Source: Agrobacterium albertimagni AOL15
Lineage (GTDB): Bacteria > Pseudomonadota > Alphaproteobacteria > Rhizobiales > Rhizobiaceae
Assembly: GCF_000300855.1 (NCBI RefSeq)
Contig: NZ_ALJF01000010.1
Coordinates: 186,001 to 250,000 of the forward strand
Length of the DNA stretch: 64,000 nucleotides
Direction of reading: 5' to 3'
The notes beneath the pieces were generated by a model. The model had not been told where the DNA came from and searched no databases. It worked only from the letters and a program-made list of their open reading frames with translations. Shown piece by piece: positions 7,915 to 16,731 of this stretch; within the stretch, counting starts at the first letter, position 1, and every line of letters starts with the position of its first letter. The position numbers were made by a program, and so were the translations under genes.

Positions 7915-8572
7915 CGACGGAAATCCTGTAGCCGACACCGCGCACGGTCTCGATGGCTTGTCGGCCCAGCTTGCGGCGCAAGCGACTGACATAGACTTCG
8001 ACAGTGTTGCTCTCCACCTCCGCTCCGAAGGCGTAAAGCGCTTCCTCGATCTGTGCCTTGGACACAATCGCGCGCTTGCGGGCGATCAGTCTGTCGAGCA
8101 CGGCCCATTCGCGCGAGGACAGAGAGATCTCCTTGCCGTCTACGTCCACAATCCGGCGATCGGAGGGATAGATCGCGATCCCTGCAATGGTGAGATCGGG
8201 CAATTTATGCGTCCCGTAGCGCCGCGATACGGCGTGGATGCGGGCCTGCAACTCTCCAAGATCGACGGGTTTTACGAGATAGTCGTCGGCACCGGCATTC
8301 AATCCCGCGATGCGATCCGACACCTGGTCATGCGCGGTCATGATGATCACGGGGGTCTCGTCACGGCGGCTGCGGAGTGCCTTCAGGATGTCAAGCCCGC
8401 TGCCATCGGGCAGCCGCAGGTCGAGAAGGACGAGGTCATAGGCGGCCGCTCCAAGGCTGGCTTCGGCCTCGTCCCGTGACAGCGCCCAATCGACGGCATG
8501 ACCCTGACGGTGCACATGTGTCTTCACCGCGTCACCGAGCATTTCGTCGTCCTCAATCAAGAGCACCCGCAT
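7904..8572 (-). CDS. OmpR-family response regulator, PmrA/QseB-like
   Basis: A 222-residue two-domain regulator. The N-terminal receiver has the acidic pair IEDDE, the phosphoacceptor Asp in LLDLRLPDG (about residue 51), and VKPVD near residue 102. The C-terminal winged-helix domain has the SSREWAVLDRL and NTVEVYVSRLRRKLG motifs and ends VRGVGYRI. The ATG at 8572 has a GGAG ribosome binding site 8 nt upstream. It is followed by the overlapping kinase gene. Position next to dgkA and eptA makes those genes likely targets, although no operator was identified. Confidence 0.92.
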   Translation of the reverse strand: MRVLLIEDDEMLGDAVKTHVHRQGHAVDWALSRDEAEASLGAAAYDLVLLDLRLPDGSGLDILKALRSRRDETPVIIMTAHDQVSDRIAGLNAGADDYLVKPVDLGELQARIHAVSRRYGTHKLPDLTIAGIAIYPSDRRIVDVDGKEISLSSREWAVLDRLIARKRAIVSKAQIEEALYAFGAEVESNTVEVYVSRLRRKLGRQAIETVRGVGYRISVDAT

Positions 8573-8837
8573 CTCGTCATCTCCAGCCAAGGGGTTGCCA
8601 CCCCTTGTTACGCCTCAAACTGACAGGCCGCTGAACGCTCGGCAAGATCGATGGAACGCCTCGATCACGTTGCATGGGGTGGGCGTGATCCATGCAAGCC
8701 TCCGGCACCATGAAAACCTCATGCTCCCCATGATCACCGGTCGCAAGCGGGCACCCGCCGACTGCGATATCTCCTCATACTGCACCGTCATGCTGTAAAG
8801 AACGCGGCTCTCGAGGGCGCGGTGTCGGTCGGATGTC

Positions 8838-9227
8838 TTACGTGGTGAGTTCAATCGCGAGTGCATGGAGCAGCAGAATGGAATTCGCCGAGATCAGGCA
8901 GAAGACGGCGAGTGAGCCGAGATCCTTCGCATGCTTGCCGGTATCCGACACTTCGGGCGAGATCCGGTCGATGATTTCCTCGATCGCCGTGTTGACCGCC
9001 TCCATGGCGACCAGCAGGAGAAACAGCACCGCTGCCGCGAGCCGGATGGCCGCCGTGACATCCATGATCGCGTAAGCTGCGGCAAGCCCAGCGCCGACGA
9101 GCAATTCCTGGCGGAAGGCGGCCTCCTTCATCAGCCGTGTCAGGCCGCCGGTCGAATAACCTGCAGCAGCCCATAGATGGGAAAGGCCCGCGCGCTTGGA
9201 CGCGCCGTATTCAGTGTCATGCGTCAT
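8838..9227 (-). CDS. dgkA: Diacylglycerol kinase DgkA
   Basis: A 129-residue inner-membrane enzyme with three hydrophobic helices that phosphorylates diacylglycerol to phosphatidic acid. The active-site helix EAVNTAIEEIIDRIS matches the family signature, with its catalytic/metal-binding Glu and Asn. An N-terminal amphipathic part (GGLTRLMKEAAFRQE) is also typical. Its ATG overlaps the eptA stop (ATGA), so the two genes are coupled. EptA makes diacylglycerol when it takes phosphoethanolamine from phosphatidylethanolamine, and DgkA recycles that by-product. Confidence 0.95.
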   Translation of the reverse strand: MTHDTEYGASKRAGLSHLWAAAGYSTGGLTRLMKEAAFRQELLVGAGLAAAYAIMDVTAAIRLAAAVLFLLLVAMEAVNTAIEEIIDRISPEVSDTGKHAKDLGSLAVFCLISANSILLLHALAIELTT

Positions 9228-10861
9228 GAGTTGGCCCCCGTGCGGCAGTTTGCGAAGATGTCCAGCGCGGGGTCTCGCACCTCCGTCGTGACCTGCATCA
9301 GGCCGAGGACACTGTGGAACAGGTTGTCGTGCGAAAGCGGCGCGTCTGCCTTGGCGGCAAGGCATGCCTGTTCGATCCCGGACGACTGTTGCAGACCCGG
9401 CGACATCCACAGGACGAAGGGGACATGGGTCTGCTGCGCCGGTGCGAACATGTAGGGTGCGCCATGCAGGTAAAGACCATTCTCTCCCAGCGATTCCCCA
9501 TGGTCCGACATATAGATCATCGCCGTGTCCAGCCGCTCGCCCTGCGCGCCAAGCGTATCGATGACTTCCGACAGGATGTGGTCGGTGTAGAGCAGGGCAT
9601 TGTCATAGGCGTTGGTGATGGTCTCCGGTGTGCAGGTGTCGAATTCGACCGAGCGACAGTCGGGTACGAATTTTCGGAATTCTTCGGGGTAGCGGAGGTA
9701 GTAGGCAGGTCCGTGGTTGCCCAACTGGTGCAGCACCAAGACGGCGTCGCCATCGATCTGGTCCAGCCAGGCGTTCAGGCCATCGACCAGGATTTGGTCA
9801 AGACACTCACCGCCAGCACAGAAGCGCGGATCGTTGGACTGGAACAAGTCCGTTCTCTTGATCCGATCGGCAACGTGCTTGTCCCCGGTGTTATTGTCCC
9901 ACCATTCGGTCTTGATCCCGGCATGGCCGAGGACATCCACGAGATCTTCGGTGGCCAGCGCTTTCGCGTGAGAATAGTCCTTTCGGCCATAGACGGAGAA
10001 CATGCAGGGCACAGATACGGCCGTCGCCGTCCCGCAACTCGACGTGTTGTCGAAATAGACGATGTCTCGTTTCGAAAGCTCGGGATTGGTTTCGCGGGCA
10101 TAGCCGCCGAGCTGGAAATTCTGTGCCCGTGCGGTCTCCCCGACAACTATGATTGTCACCCGCGGCTTGCGATGGCCGACTGGCCAATCGTCCACGACCT
10201 TTGCATCCCTTCCGAGCGGTTGAACGACGATGTTCTGCTCCTTGCTTTGACCGATGAAGAACCCTGCCGCGCTCGCCATCGGGAAGACGGGATTCAAGGT
10301 GCGGAACCACTCCTTGTGCTGGCGGATGTTGAAGATGAAGGTGCCGCTGTTGGAAAGCCCAGCCAGTCCGAACACGACGAGGCAAGGTAGGATGATCATC
10401 AGATTGACGGCGACCTTCTTGAGGATCGGTCGATGCACGATGTCCACAATGATGATGAACACCACCGGCAACAGGCCGAACAGCAGCATGTGAAGGATAA
10501 AGGTCGTGGTGATCAGGTGACCGGCTTCCGCCTGATTGGTTTCCATGGCGTTGCGGATCATCTCGCCATCGATGATCACGCCGAACCGGTCCATGAACCA
10601 CGCTCCCGCGACGCTTGCCAGCACCAGGACGATCAGTACCGGCTTGATGACGAACTTCGCCGAAAAGGAGACGATCAGTGCGATGAAAGCAGCAAGCAGT
10701 CCGATCCCAAGCGCGAGCAATGCCAGGGTGTCGCCTTTGAGGAAGACGGAGGATTTGTCCCAGAACGTCCCGTTCATGAAAATAAGAAGATAGACGGCAG
10801 TGAGGATGCTCAGCCACTCGCTGCGCATCCGCGGCCTGAAGTGCAAAAGCGTCTTGAACAA
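9224..10861 (-). CDS. eptA: Lipid A phosphoethanolamine transferase
   Basis: A 545-residue protein of the EptA/MCR family (E. coli EptA is 547). Five hydrophobic helices occupy roughly residues 12-180, and a periplasmic sulfatase-fold catalytic domain follows. VVGETAR carries the zinc-binding Glu (about 242), CGTATA the nucleophile Thr (about 278), and SDHGESLGENGLYLHG the later metal-site residues. I chose a TTG start at 10861 because AGGAAG lies 5 nt upstream and the sequence from there aligns with the usual N-terminus; an ATG at 10828 would cut the first part. It is the first gene of eptA-dgkA and lies near a PmrAB-like pair. Modification of lipid A or core usually gives polymyxin resistance. 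Confidence 0.93.
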   Translation of the reverse strand: MFKTLLHFRPRMRSEWLSILTAVYLLIFMNGTFWDKSSVFLKGDTLALLALGIGLLAAFIALIVSFSAKFVIKPVLIVLVLASVAGAWFMDRFGVIIDGEMIRNAMETNQAEAGHLITTTFILHMLLFGLLPVVFIIIVDIVHRPILKKVAVNLMIILPCLVVFGLAGLSNSGTFIFNIRQHKEWFRTLNPVFPMASAAGFFIGQSKEQNIVVQPLGRDAKVVDDWPVGHRKPRVTIIVVGETARAQNFQLGGYARETNPELSKRDIVYFDNTSSCGTATAVSVPCMFSVYGRKDYSHAKALATEDLVDVLGHAGIKTEWWDNNTGDKHVADRIKRTDLFQSNDPRFCAGGECLDQILVDGLNAWLDQIDGDAVLVLHQLGNHGPAYYLRYPEEFRKFVPDCRSVEFDTCTPETITNAYDNALLYTDHILSEVIDTLGAQGERLDTAMIYMSDHGESLGENGLYLHGAPYMFAPAQQTHVPFVLWMSPGLQQSSGIEQACLAAKADAPLSHDNLFHSVLGLMQVTTEVRDPALDIFANCRTGANS

Positions 10862-11025
10862 GCCCGCTTCCTTTCGTGCATGGATCAAAGAGATCCGATG
10901 CACTGAAGGGAAAAGCTGACAGGAGCCTGAACCGAGGCTCGGAGGCGAAACCGACTGCGCCGTGCCCCCAACACCCGCGGACATAGCTTCCCAATTAGCC
11001 CTGCGGGTGCATCCTTATCTTTTCT

Positions 11026-11694
11026 TTATTCCGCTGCCGCCTGTTCCCAATCGTGGCGCTCATCGATCTCGAGGAGGGCTGCTGCGCGACCCTCGAAGAT
11101 TTTTGACGCTGCTCGCTGACGATTGATCGCGGTGTCTTCAATTTCGAAGTGGTCCATCAGCCTGCTGATGCCGGCTTCAAGACTTGCGCTAACGGCTGCG
11201 GTGCGCTCAGCACGATAATTGATGCGGATGGCATCGACGTGAGAGATTGGTACGCCATTTTTCAAGAGATAGCTGAGGCCGATGCACTCTCCCTCCAGGG
11301 AGAGTTCCACACGGGTTCCGAACTTGGCGAGGAGTTGGTAGGCCCAGCCCGCTTCAAGATCGAGCTCCATGTCAACGACATCACCAGCGCGCCCGAAGAT
11401 CTTTGCGGCTTCGCTGATCTCTCCCAGTCGCTCGAGTTCCTTGTCGCGCTCATGTTCAAGGAGCTTCTGGAGCTGCTGCTTGGACATTGTTTCCTTCGAC
11501 TGCATCTTCAATTCGGCAAGCCGCGTGTTGAGTTTGCGACCGATCATCTGTGCCTTCCTATGATCCGAACAATGAAGGGTCAGTGAAAGCCGACTGCCGG
11601 GTTGGCAGTGAATGAAGGCTGCTGGAATGCGTGGGCGCCAGTAGAAGATGTTTCCCCGACGGATAAGATTTTCGACCCCGTGGCGGACTGCCAT
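11026..11694 (-). CDS. Truncated tyrosine recombinase/integrase remnant
   Basis: A 222-residue protein whose start (LIRRGNIFYWRPRIPAAF) matches the N-terminal DUF6538-type domain of tyrosine recombinases. It continues through a helical region rich in Lys/Glu (residues 85-110) but ends at DERHDWEQAAAE before any catalytic domain; the R...HxxR...Y residues are absent. It lies 145 bp from the 3' end of tRNA-Gln, the classic place for an integrase that uses a tRNA as its attachment site. It is probably the relic of an integrated element. The start at 11694 is one of several possible. Confidence 0.65.
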   Translation of the reverse strand: MAVRHGVENLIRRGNIFYWRPRIPAAFIHCQPGSRLSLTLHCSDHRKAQMIGRKLNTRLAELKMQSKETMSKQQLQKLLEHERDKELERLGEISEAAKIFGRAGDVVDMELDLEAGWAYQLLAKFGTRVELSLEGECIGLSYLLKNGVPISHVDAIRINYRAERTAAVSASLEAGISRLMDHFEIEDTAINRQRAASKIFEGRAAALLEIDERHDWEQAAAE

Positions 11695-11839
11695 GACGAA
11701 GACACCCTGTATCAGGCCCGAAGGGCACCCCATGCCGATTTCAGCTTGGGCATCACCTTTGGGCATCAGGTCGCCGATGACGCCAAAACGGGATCCGGCA
11801 CGATGGAAAAACATGACAATCAGGGGTTTTTGGGAGAAT

Positions 11840-11913
11840 TGGCTGGGGAACCTGGATTCGAACCAAGATTAACGGAGTCAGAGTCCGTCGTTCTACCGTT
11901 GAACTATTCCCCA
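11840..11913 (-). tRNA. tRNA-Gln (anticodon CTG)
   Basis: A 74-nt cloverleaf with encoded CCA. The acceptor stem TGGGGAA pairs with TTCCCCA. The anticodon stem ACGGA/TCCGT encloses the loop CTCTGAC, giving anticodon CTG. The T arm contains GGTTCGAATCC. A recombinase remnant lies just downstream of its 3' end. Confidence 0.95.
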
Positions 11914-12211
11914 CCAAGGGTATCGCCGCGGCGATCGGTGAGCGGGCTTATAGCCAAAACATCCGGCATTGCAAAGACTGAATTTCAAAAAAATGACAGC
12001 TTTCCCAAATTGGGCTGAAGCGAGGTTGCGAGCCGTCCGAGGAGGGCGGTGGTCGGCCGGTCGTCGCCGGCGCCCAGGCCTCCAGCAGTCCTTTCGAAAA
12101 ACCGTTTGGTGCTCCGGGCCGGCGCTGGTATGCTTTGTCCAACGAAACGAATGATGACACCTGCGGCATGCGTCAGTTTTGGCGCCTTGCGCGGTGCAGT
12201 GGAAAACTTCA

Positions 12212-13870
12212 GTGACAGACCCCAATCGCGGCGGACAGCCGAACAGCGAGGGGGCGTCGACAGGCAAGCGCAAGGGCGGATCTTCCCGCCGGCGCGGCAA
12301 GGGCAAGAAGGCGGGACCGGTCAAGAACGGTCACGAGGCTTCTGCCTCGGCAGGATCGGCGGACACGCCGGTCGCCGAGCGACGTTCCGAATCAGTCTTT
12401 GCGGATGGTCCCATCCGCAAGCGAAAGCGCCGTCGGCGCGGCAAAGGCGGCGGTGCTGCGGCTTCGCTGCCGGGCAGCGCTAATCCAAACGGCAAGATCC
12501 ATGACCATGATGCGACGGGCAGCACGGAGGCTGCGGCGTCCGCGAACCTGCGGGACGATGGCCGCGGCGGGCAGGGGAATGCGCCACAGTCGCGTGCGGC
12601 AAGGAGTGGGGAGCAAGGCGGGCCGGATACGGCAACTCCGCGCACCGGCCGCAAGCGCAAGCGCAATCGAAATCGCCATGTTGTAGTCCAGAAGCCCGGC
12701 CATGTCCGTCCGCTGACCGGTTCCGAGCCGCCCTCGGCCTCAGCAGCAAAGCCGGGTCGAGCGGACGCGCATGCCGCCGCCCTGACACAACAGATTGCCC
12801 ATGCGCCGCAAAAGAGCGTGCCCGCTGCCGAGCGCATTCGGCCGGCCCAGGATGGCGGACCCGACGACCTCTATGCAGCACTCGATCTCGGCACCAACAA
12901 TTGCCGCCTGCTGATTGCCCAGCCCACCCGACCTGGCCAGTTCCGGGTCGTTGATGCCTTTTCCCGCATCGTGCGGCTCGGCGAAGGCCTTGGCACCACA
13001 GGTCGCCTGTCGCAGGACGCCATGGACCGCGCGGTCGATGCCCTGCGCGTCTGCGCTGGTAAACTGTCCGGCCGAGACATCAGGCGCATGCGGCTGATCG
13101 CGACCGAAGCCTGCCGTGCGGCGGAAAACGGCGAGCTCTTTCTCGAGCGGGTGACCGCCGAAACCGGGTTGCAGCTCGAAATCATCAATCGCGAGACCGA
13201 GGCGCGGCTTGCCGTCTCCGGCTGCTCGTCGCTCGTTGGCCGGGAAGCGCGCTCCGTCGTCCTCTTCGATATCGGCGGCGGCTCCTCGGAGATTGCGGTC
13301 ATCCGCATCCATGACAATCGCTCCAGCCGGCTTGCCAACCACATCACCCACTGGACATCGCTTCCCGTTGGCGTGGTGACACTTTCCGAGCGCCATGGCG
13401 GACGCGACGTCACCCCCGATGTCTTCGAGGCCATGACCCGTGAAGTCGAGGGCATGCTGGCGAAGTTCGAGTGCCCCGATATCCCGCGCAGCATGGATGA
13501 TTTCCACCTCATCGGCACGTCGGGAACGGTAACGACGCTGGCCGGCGTGCATCTCGATCTGCCACGCTACGATCGCCGCAAGGTCGATGGCCTCTGGCTC
13601 TCCGATGCCGAGGTGACGGCGATGCAGGCAAAACTTCTGTCCTGGGATTATGCCGGCCGCGCCGCCAATCCCTGCATCGGGCCTGACCGCGCCGATCTGG
13701 TGCTGGCCGGCTGCGCGATCCTGGAAGCGATCCGCCGCCGCTGGCCTTCGAGCCGCATGCGCGTCGCCGACCGCGGCCTGCGCGAAGGCCTGCTCACCGA
13801 CATGATGGCCGATGACGGCGTCTGGCGCCGCGGCCGCAACCGACGTCCTCCAGTTTTGAGGGAGCGCTGA
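12212..13870 (+). CDS. Ppx/GppA family exopolyphosphatase with long basic N-terminal region
   Basis: A 552-residue protein. Residues from about 217 onward form the Ppx/GppA phosphatase domain: [16 protein letters not shown] (phosphate-1 loop), [35 protein letters not shown] and [15 protein letters not shown]. Members hydrolyse polyphosphate or (p)ppGpp pentaphosphate. The first 215 residues are low-complexity and very basic, with clusters such as [12 protein letters not shown] and RKRKRNRNR, and are probably disordered and able to bind nucleic acid or polyphosphate. GTG at 12212 was preferred because of a GGA run 8 nt upstream; other starts lie a few codons upstream. It is followed 2 bp later by rlmE, so the two are cotranscribed. 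Confidence 0.9.
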   Translation: MTDPNRGGQPNSEGASTGKRKGGSSRRRGKGKKAGPVKNGHEASASAGSADTPVAERRSESVFADGPIRKRKRRRRGKGGGAAASLPGSANPNGKIHDHDATGSTEAAASANLRDDGRGGQGNAPQSRAARSGEQGGPDTATPRTGRKRKRNRNRHVVVQKPGHVRPLTGSEPPSASAAKPGRADAHAAALTQQIAHAPQKSVPAAERIRPAQDGGPDDLYAALDLGTNNCRLLIAQPTRPGQFRVVDAFSRIVRLGEGLGTTGRLSQDAMDRAVDALRVCAGKLSGRDIRRMRLIATEACRAAENGELFLERVTAETGLQLEIINRETEARLAVSGCSSLVGREARSVVLFDIGGGSSEIAVIRIHDNRSSRLANHITHWTSLPVGVVTLSERHGGRDVTPDVFEAMTREVEGMLAKFECPDIPRSMDDFHLIGTSGTVTTLAGVHLDLPRYDRRKVDGLWLSDAEVTAMQAKLLSWDYAGRAANPCIGPDRADLVLAGCAILEAIRRRWPSSRMRVADRGLREGLLTDMMADDGVWRRGRNRRPPVLRER

Positions 13871-13872
13871 CA

Positions 13873-14655
13873 ATGGCGAAACCACCCATCGGCGGCAACC
13901 GCACGGGCCGCAAGCTCGGCCAGAAGGTCAAGAAGGGCAAGCTCAAGGCCTCGTCCAGACGCTGGCTCGAGCGCCACATCAACGACCCCTATGTCCAGCG
14001 GGCAAAGCTTGAGGGTTACCGCGCCCGCGCCGCCTTCAAGCTGCTGGAAATCGACGAGAAGCATCAGGTCCTGAAGGGCGCCAAGCGCATCATCGACCTC
14101 GGCGCTGCCCCCGGCAGCTGGTCGCAGATCGCCGCCAAGGTGACCGATTCCACCGATGAGGACATCCGCGTCGCCGCAATCGATTTCCTCGAAATGGCGC
14201 AGATCCCGGGCGTGAAGATCCTGCATCTTGACTTCCTCGATCCCGACGCACCCCGCCAGCTCATTGAAGCCGTTGGCGGCACCCCGAACCTTGTGCTTTC
14301 GGACATGGCGGCTCCGACGACGGGCCACCAGAAGACCGACCACCTGCGCACCATGCATCTCTGCGAAGTCGCGGCACACTTTGCCGTCGAGGTTCTGGCG
14401 GAAGGCGGTCATTTCCTCGCCAAGACCTTCCAGGGCGGCACGGAAAAGGAGCTGCTCACCATGTTGAAGCAGAATTTCCGTCAGGTCCTGCATATCAAGC
14501 CGGCTTCATCTCGCCAGGAATCGGTCGAGATGTTCCTGCTCGCCAAGGGCTTCAAGGGGCGTCACGGCCCCGGCGTTATCGAAGTCGACGAGGAAGGTTT
14601 CGCCCGCGATCCGCGCGAAGATATGCCCGCCACTGAGGATCTGGATCAGGACTGA
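13873..14655 (+). CDS. rlmE: 23S rRNA (uridine-2'-O-)-methyltransferase RlmE/FtsJ
   Basis: A 260-residue SAM-dependent enzyme that methylates U2552 in the A loop of 23S rRNA. The SAM motif is [12 protein letters not shown]. The K-D-K-E catalytic set is visible: Lys in RARAAFKL, Asp in [13 protein letters not shown], Lys in FLAKTFQGG and Glu in [10 protein letters not shown]. The N-terminal 30 residues are basic ([17 protein letters not shown]), as in other alphaproteobacterial members. It starts 2 bp after the ppx gene. Confidence 0.95.
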   Translation: MAKPPIGGNRTGRKLGQKVKKGKLKASSRRWLERHINDPYVQRAKLEGYRARAAFKLLEIDEKHQVLKGAKRIIDLGAAPGSWSQIAAKVTDSTDEDIRVAAIDFLEMAQIPGVKILHLDFLDPDAPRQLIEAVGGTPNLVLSDMAAPTTGHQKTDHLRTMHLCEVAAHFAVEVLAEGGHFLAKTFQGGTEKELLTMLKQNFRQVLHIKPASSRQESVEMFLLAKGFKGRHGPGVIEVDEEGFARDPREDMPATEDLDQD

Positions 14656-14711
14656 GGTCAAGGCGGACGAGCGGTGTCGTAAGCCTGGGCCAAGCGGAAG
14701 GAGCATCCGTC

Positions 14712-15095
14712 ATGTTCACCTATATCACCGTCGGCATCAACGATCTGCCCGGTGCCATCCGCTTCTATGATGCGGTCCTTGCCACGCTCGGCATCGAGCG
14801 CCGCGAAACGGACGAGAACGAGGCGGGTTATGCCACCGCCGACGATAGCCGCTGCCGGTTCTGGATCAATCATCCCTTCAATCGCCGCGCGGCAACGGTG
14901 GGAAATGGCTCCATGCCGGCCTTCGAGGCGTCTTCGCGGGCGGCAGTCGATGCGTTCCATGCAGCAGCAATCGCCCATGGCGGCACGGACGACGGCGCCC
15001 CCGGCATTCGCCACTTTCATCCCAATTTCTATGCCTGTTACGTCCGCGATCCCGACGGCAACAAGCTTTCGGCGCTTTGCGAGCGGCCCGAATAG
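14712..15095 (+). CDS. VOC (glyoxalase/bleomycin resistance fold) protein
   Basis: A 127-residue protein of the vicinal-oxygen-chelate superfamily, with a paired beta-alpha-beta-beta-beta layout. The start MFTYITVGINDLPGAIRFYDAVL and the end YVRDPDGNKLSALCE are typical. Substrate is unknown; many relatives are annotated glyoxalase without proof. A good AAGGAG ribosome binding site precedes the ATG. It converges with the MFS gene, the two stop codons being adjacent. Confidence 0.88.
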   Translation: MFTYITVGINDLPGAIRFYDAVLATLGIERRETDENEAGYATADDSRCRFWINHPFNRRAATVGNGSMPAFEASSRAAVDAFHAAAIAHGGTDDGAPGIRHFHPNFYACYVRDPDGNKLSALCERPE

Positions 15096-16502
15096 TCACT
15101 TCACACTGATGGTCTCGTCCTCGCTTGCCCGCCGGTAGCCAGAGACGGCCGAGCCGACATCGCGCGGCAGACCGAAGAAGGGGACGACCGCAAACAGCGA
15201 CAGTCCCGCGACGATCGCAAACGCCAGATGGAAATCACCGAGCGACAGCTCCCCGCCTGACATCCGCGTGCTGGCTTCGAGGATCGAGGCGGCGGCGGCA
15301 ACGCCGAGCGCCAGGCTCACCTGCTGCAGCACGGAGGTGAGCGAGGTCGCTTGCGAGGCAGCGCGATCCTCGATCTCCGCATAACCCAGCGTGTTCACCC
15401 CTGTGAAGAAGAACGAGCGGCAGAAGCCACCCAAAAGGAGGACCGCCATGATCAGGAGTATCGGGGTCGCCGGCGTGAAAAGTGCATTGGCGGCCGTGGT
15501 CAGCGCGCCGAAGATGCCGGCCATGATCAGCACGTTGCGAAAACCCAGAGCGGCAAAGGCACGTCTTGCGATGAACTTGGTGGTGATCGCCCCGATGGCG
15601 GCGATGAACGTGGTCATGCCGGATTCGAAGGCGGTCATGCCGAAGCCCAGCTGCAGCATCAGCGGCAGGAGGAAAGGCGTGGCGCCCGCAGCGATCCGGA
15701 ACAGCGTGCCGCCGACGATCGAGGCGCGGAAGCTCCTGTTGGCAAACAGGGTAAGGTTCAGGATTGGTGCGGGATGTCGGCGCGCATGCAGCACGTAGAG
15801 GATCATCGACAGGAAGCCGATCAGGGTTGCGGCAGCGCCGACCCAGACAGGCAGGGCCGGAAGGCTCATGACCGAAAGACCGAAGACCAGCCCGGATGCC
15901 GCGGACGCACTGAGGAGAAAGCCCGTCCAGTCGATCCGTGCGGTCTCGACCGGCTCGATCTCGGGAAGGTAGATGCTGGACAGCCAGAGGCCGAGGAGAC
16001 CGATCGGGAGATTGATCAGGAAGATCCAGTGCCAGCTGAAGAAGGTGGTGATGAAGCCGCCGACAGGAGGACCGGTAATCGGGCCGAGCAGACCTGGAAT
16101 GGTCAGGAGCGCCATGGCGGAGACGAGTTCGCTCTTCTTTGTGGTGCGCAGGAGAACCAGGCGTCCGACCGGCGTCATCATCGCCCCACCCATGCCCTGC
16201 AGGAAACGCGCAGCCACGAAGGTGAGAAGCGAATCGGAAATGGCGCAGAAGAGTGAGCCCAGCATGAAGACGACGATCGCCGCACGAAATACCCGCTTGG
16301 CGCCGTAGCGATCCGCCATCCAGCCACTCGCAGGAATGAAGATTGCAAGCGCCACCATATAGGAGGTGAGCGCCAGCTTCAGCGTGATCGGCCCGACACC
16401 GAGATCGGCGGCGATGGTCGGAAGGGCCGTGGCGATCACGGTTGAGTCCATCTGCTCCATGAAGAGCGCGACGGCAAGGATGAGGGGCGTGATGCGGTTC
16501 AT
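15096..16502 (-). CDS. MFS drug exporter, DHA2 (14-helix) type
   Basis: A 468-residue membrane protein with many hydrophobic helices. It begins LILAVALFMEQMDSTVIATALPTIAADLGV, the DHA2 motif in helix 1, and has a motif-A-like WMADRYGAKRVF loop and GPITGPPVGGFI (motif C). It is probably a proton-coupled multidrug exporter. M at 16502 was chosen; an in-frame M at 16508 is also possible. It diverges from a Tat-exported hydrolase, with a palindrome in the shared intergenic region. Confidence 0.9.
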   Translation of the reverse strand: MNRITPLILAVALFMEQMDSTVIATALPTIAADLGVGPITLKLALTSYMVALAIFIPASGWMADRYGAKRVFRAAIVVFMLGSLFCAISDSLLTFVAARFLQGMGGAMMTPVGRLVLLRTTKKSELVSAMALLTIPGLLGPITGPPVGGFITTFFSWHWIFLINLPIGLLGLWLSSIYLPEIEPVETARIDWTGFLLSASAASGLVFGLSVMSLPALPVWVGAAATLIGFLSMILYVLHARRHPAPILNLTLFANRSFRASIVGGTLFRIAAGATPFLLPLMLQLGFGMTAFESGMTTFIAAIGAITTKFIARRAFAALGFRNVLIMAGIFGALTTAANALFTPATPILLIMAVLLLGGFCRSFFFTGVNTLGYAEIEDRAASQATSLTSVLQQVSLALGVAAAASILEASTRMSGGELSLGDFHLAFAIVAGLSLFAVVPFFGLPRDVGSAVSGYRRASEDETISVK

Positions 16503-16630
16503 CGGCATTCCGGGCGGCACCGCGGCTGCGGCAAGGACCGGCTCTCATACCGCAATCGCGCGGCGGTTGAAACCTTGGCTCTCTCGGTCGGCAGTCTGCA
16601 GCGAGCCGCGGTTCCGACACCCGCTGCGAA

Positions 16631-16648
16631 ACACCATCACGATGGTGT
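16631..16648. promoter_or_regulatory. Operator-like palindrome
   Basis: ACACCATC and GATGGTGT form a perfect 8-bp inverted repeat around two bases in the 229-bp region between two divergent genes. Size and symmetry fit a TetR or MarR-type operator. No such regulator is adjacent. Confidence 0.45.
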
Positions 16649-16731
16649 GAGAGCGCTACCCGGCGCAGACCTTTCCCCTATGTCGAGGTCAGCCCGTGCA
16701 GGGGCGAGGTGATTTGTTTGAGGAGATTGCA

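Noticed and set aside
9314-10390. 358-codon plus-strand frame
   Set aside because: Antisense to eptA, whose domain assignment is secure.
12740-13885. 381-codon minus-strand frame
   Set aside because: Shadow of the Ppx/GppA gene; no domain or ribosome binding site.
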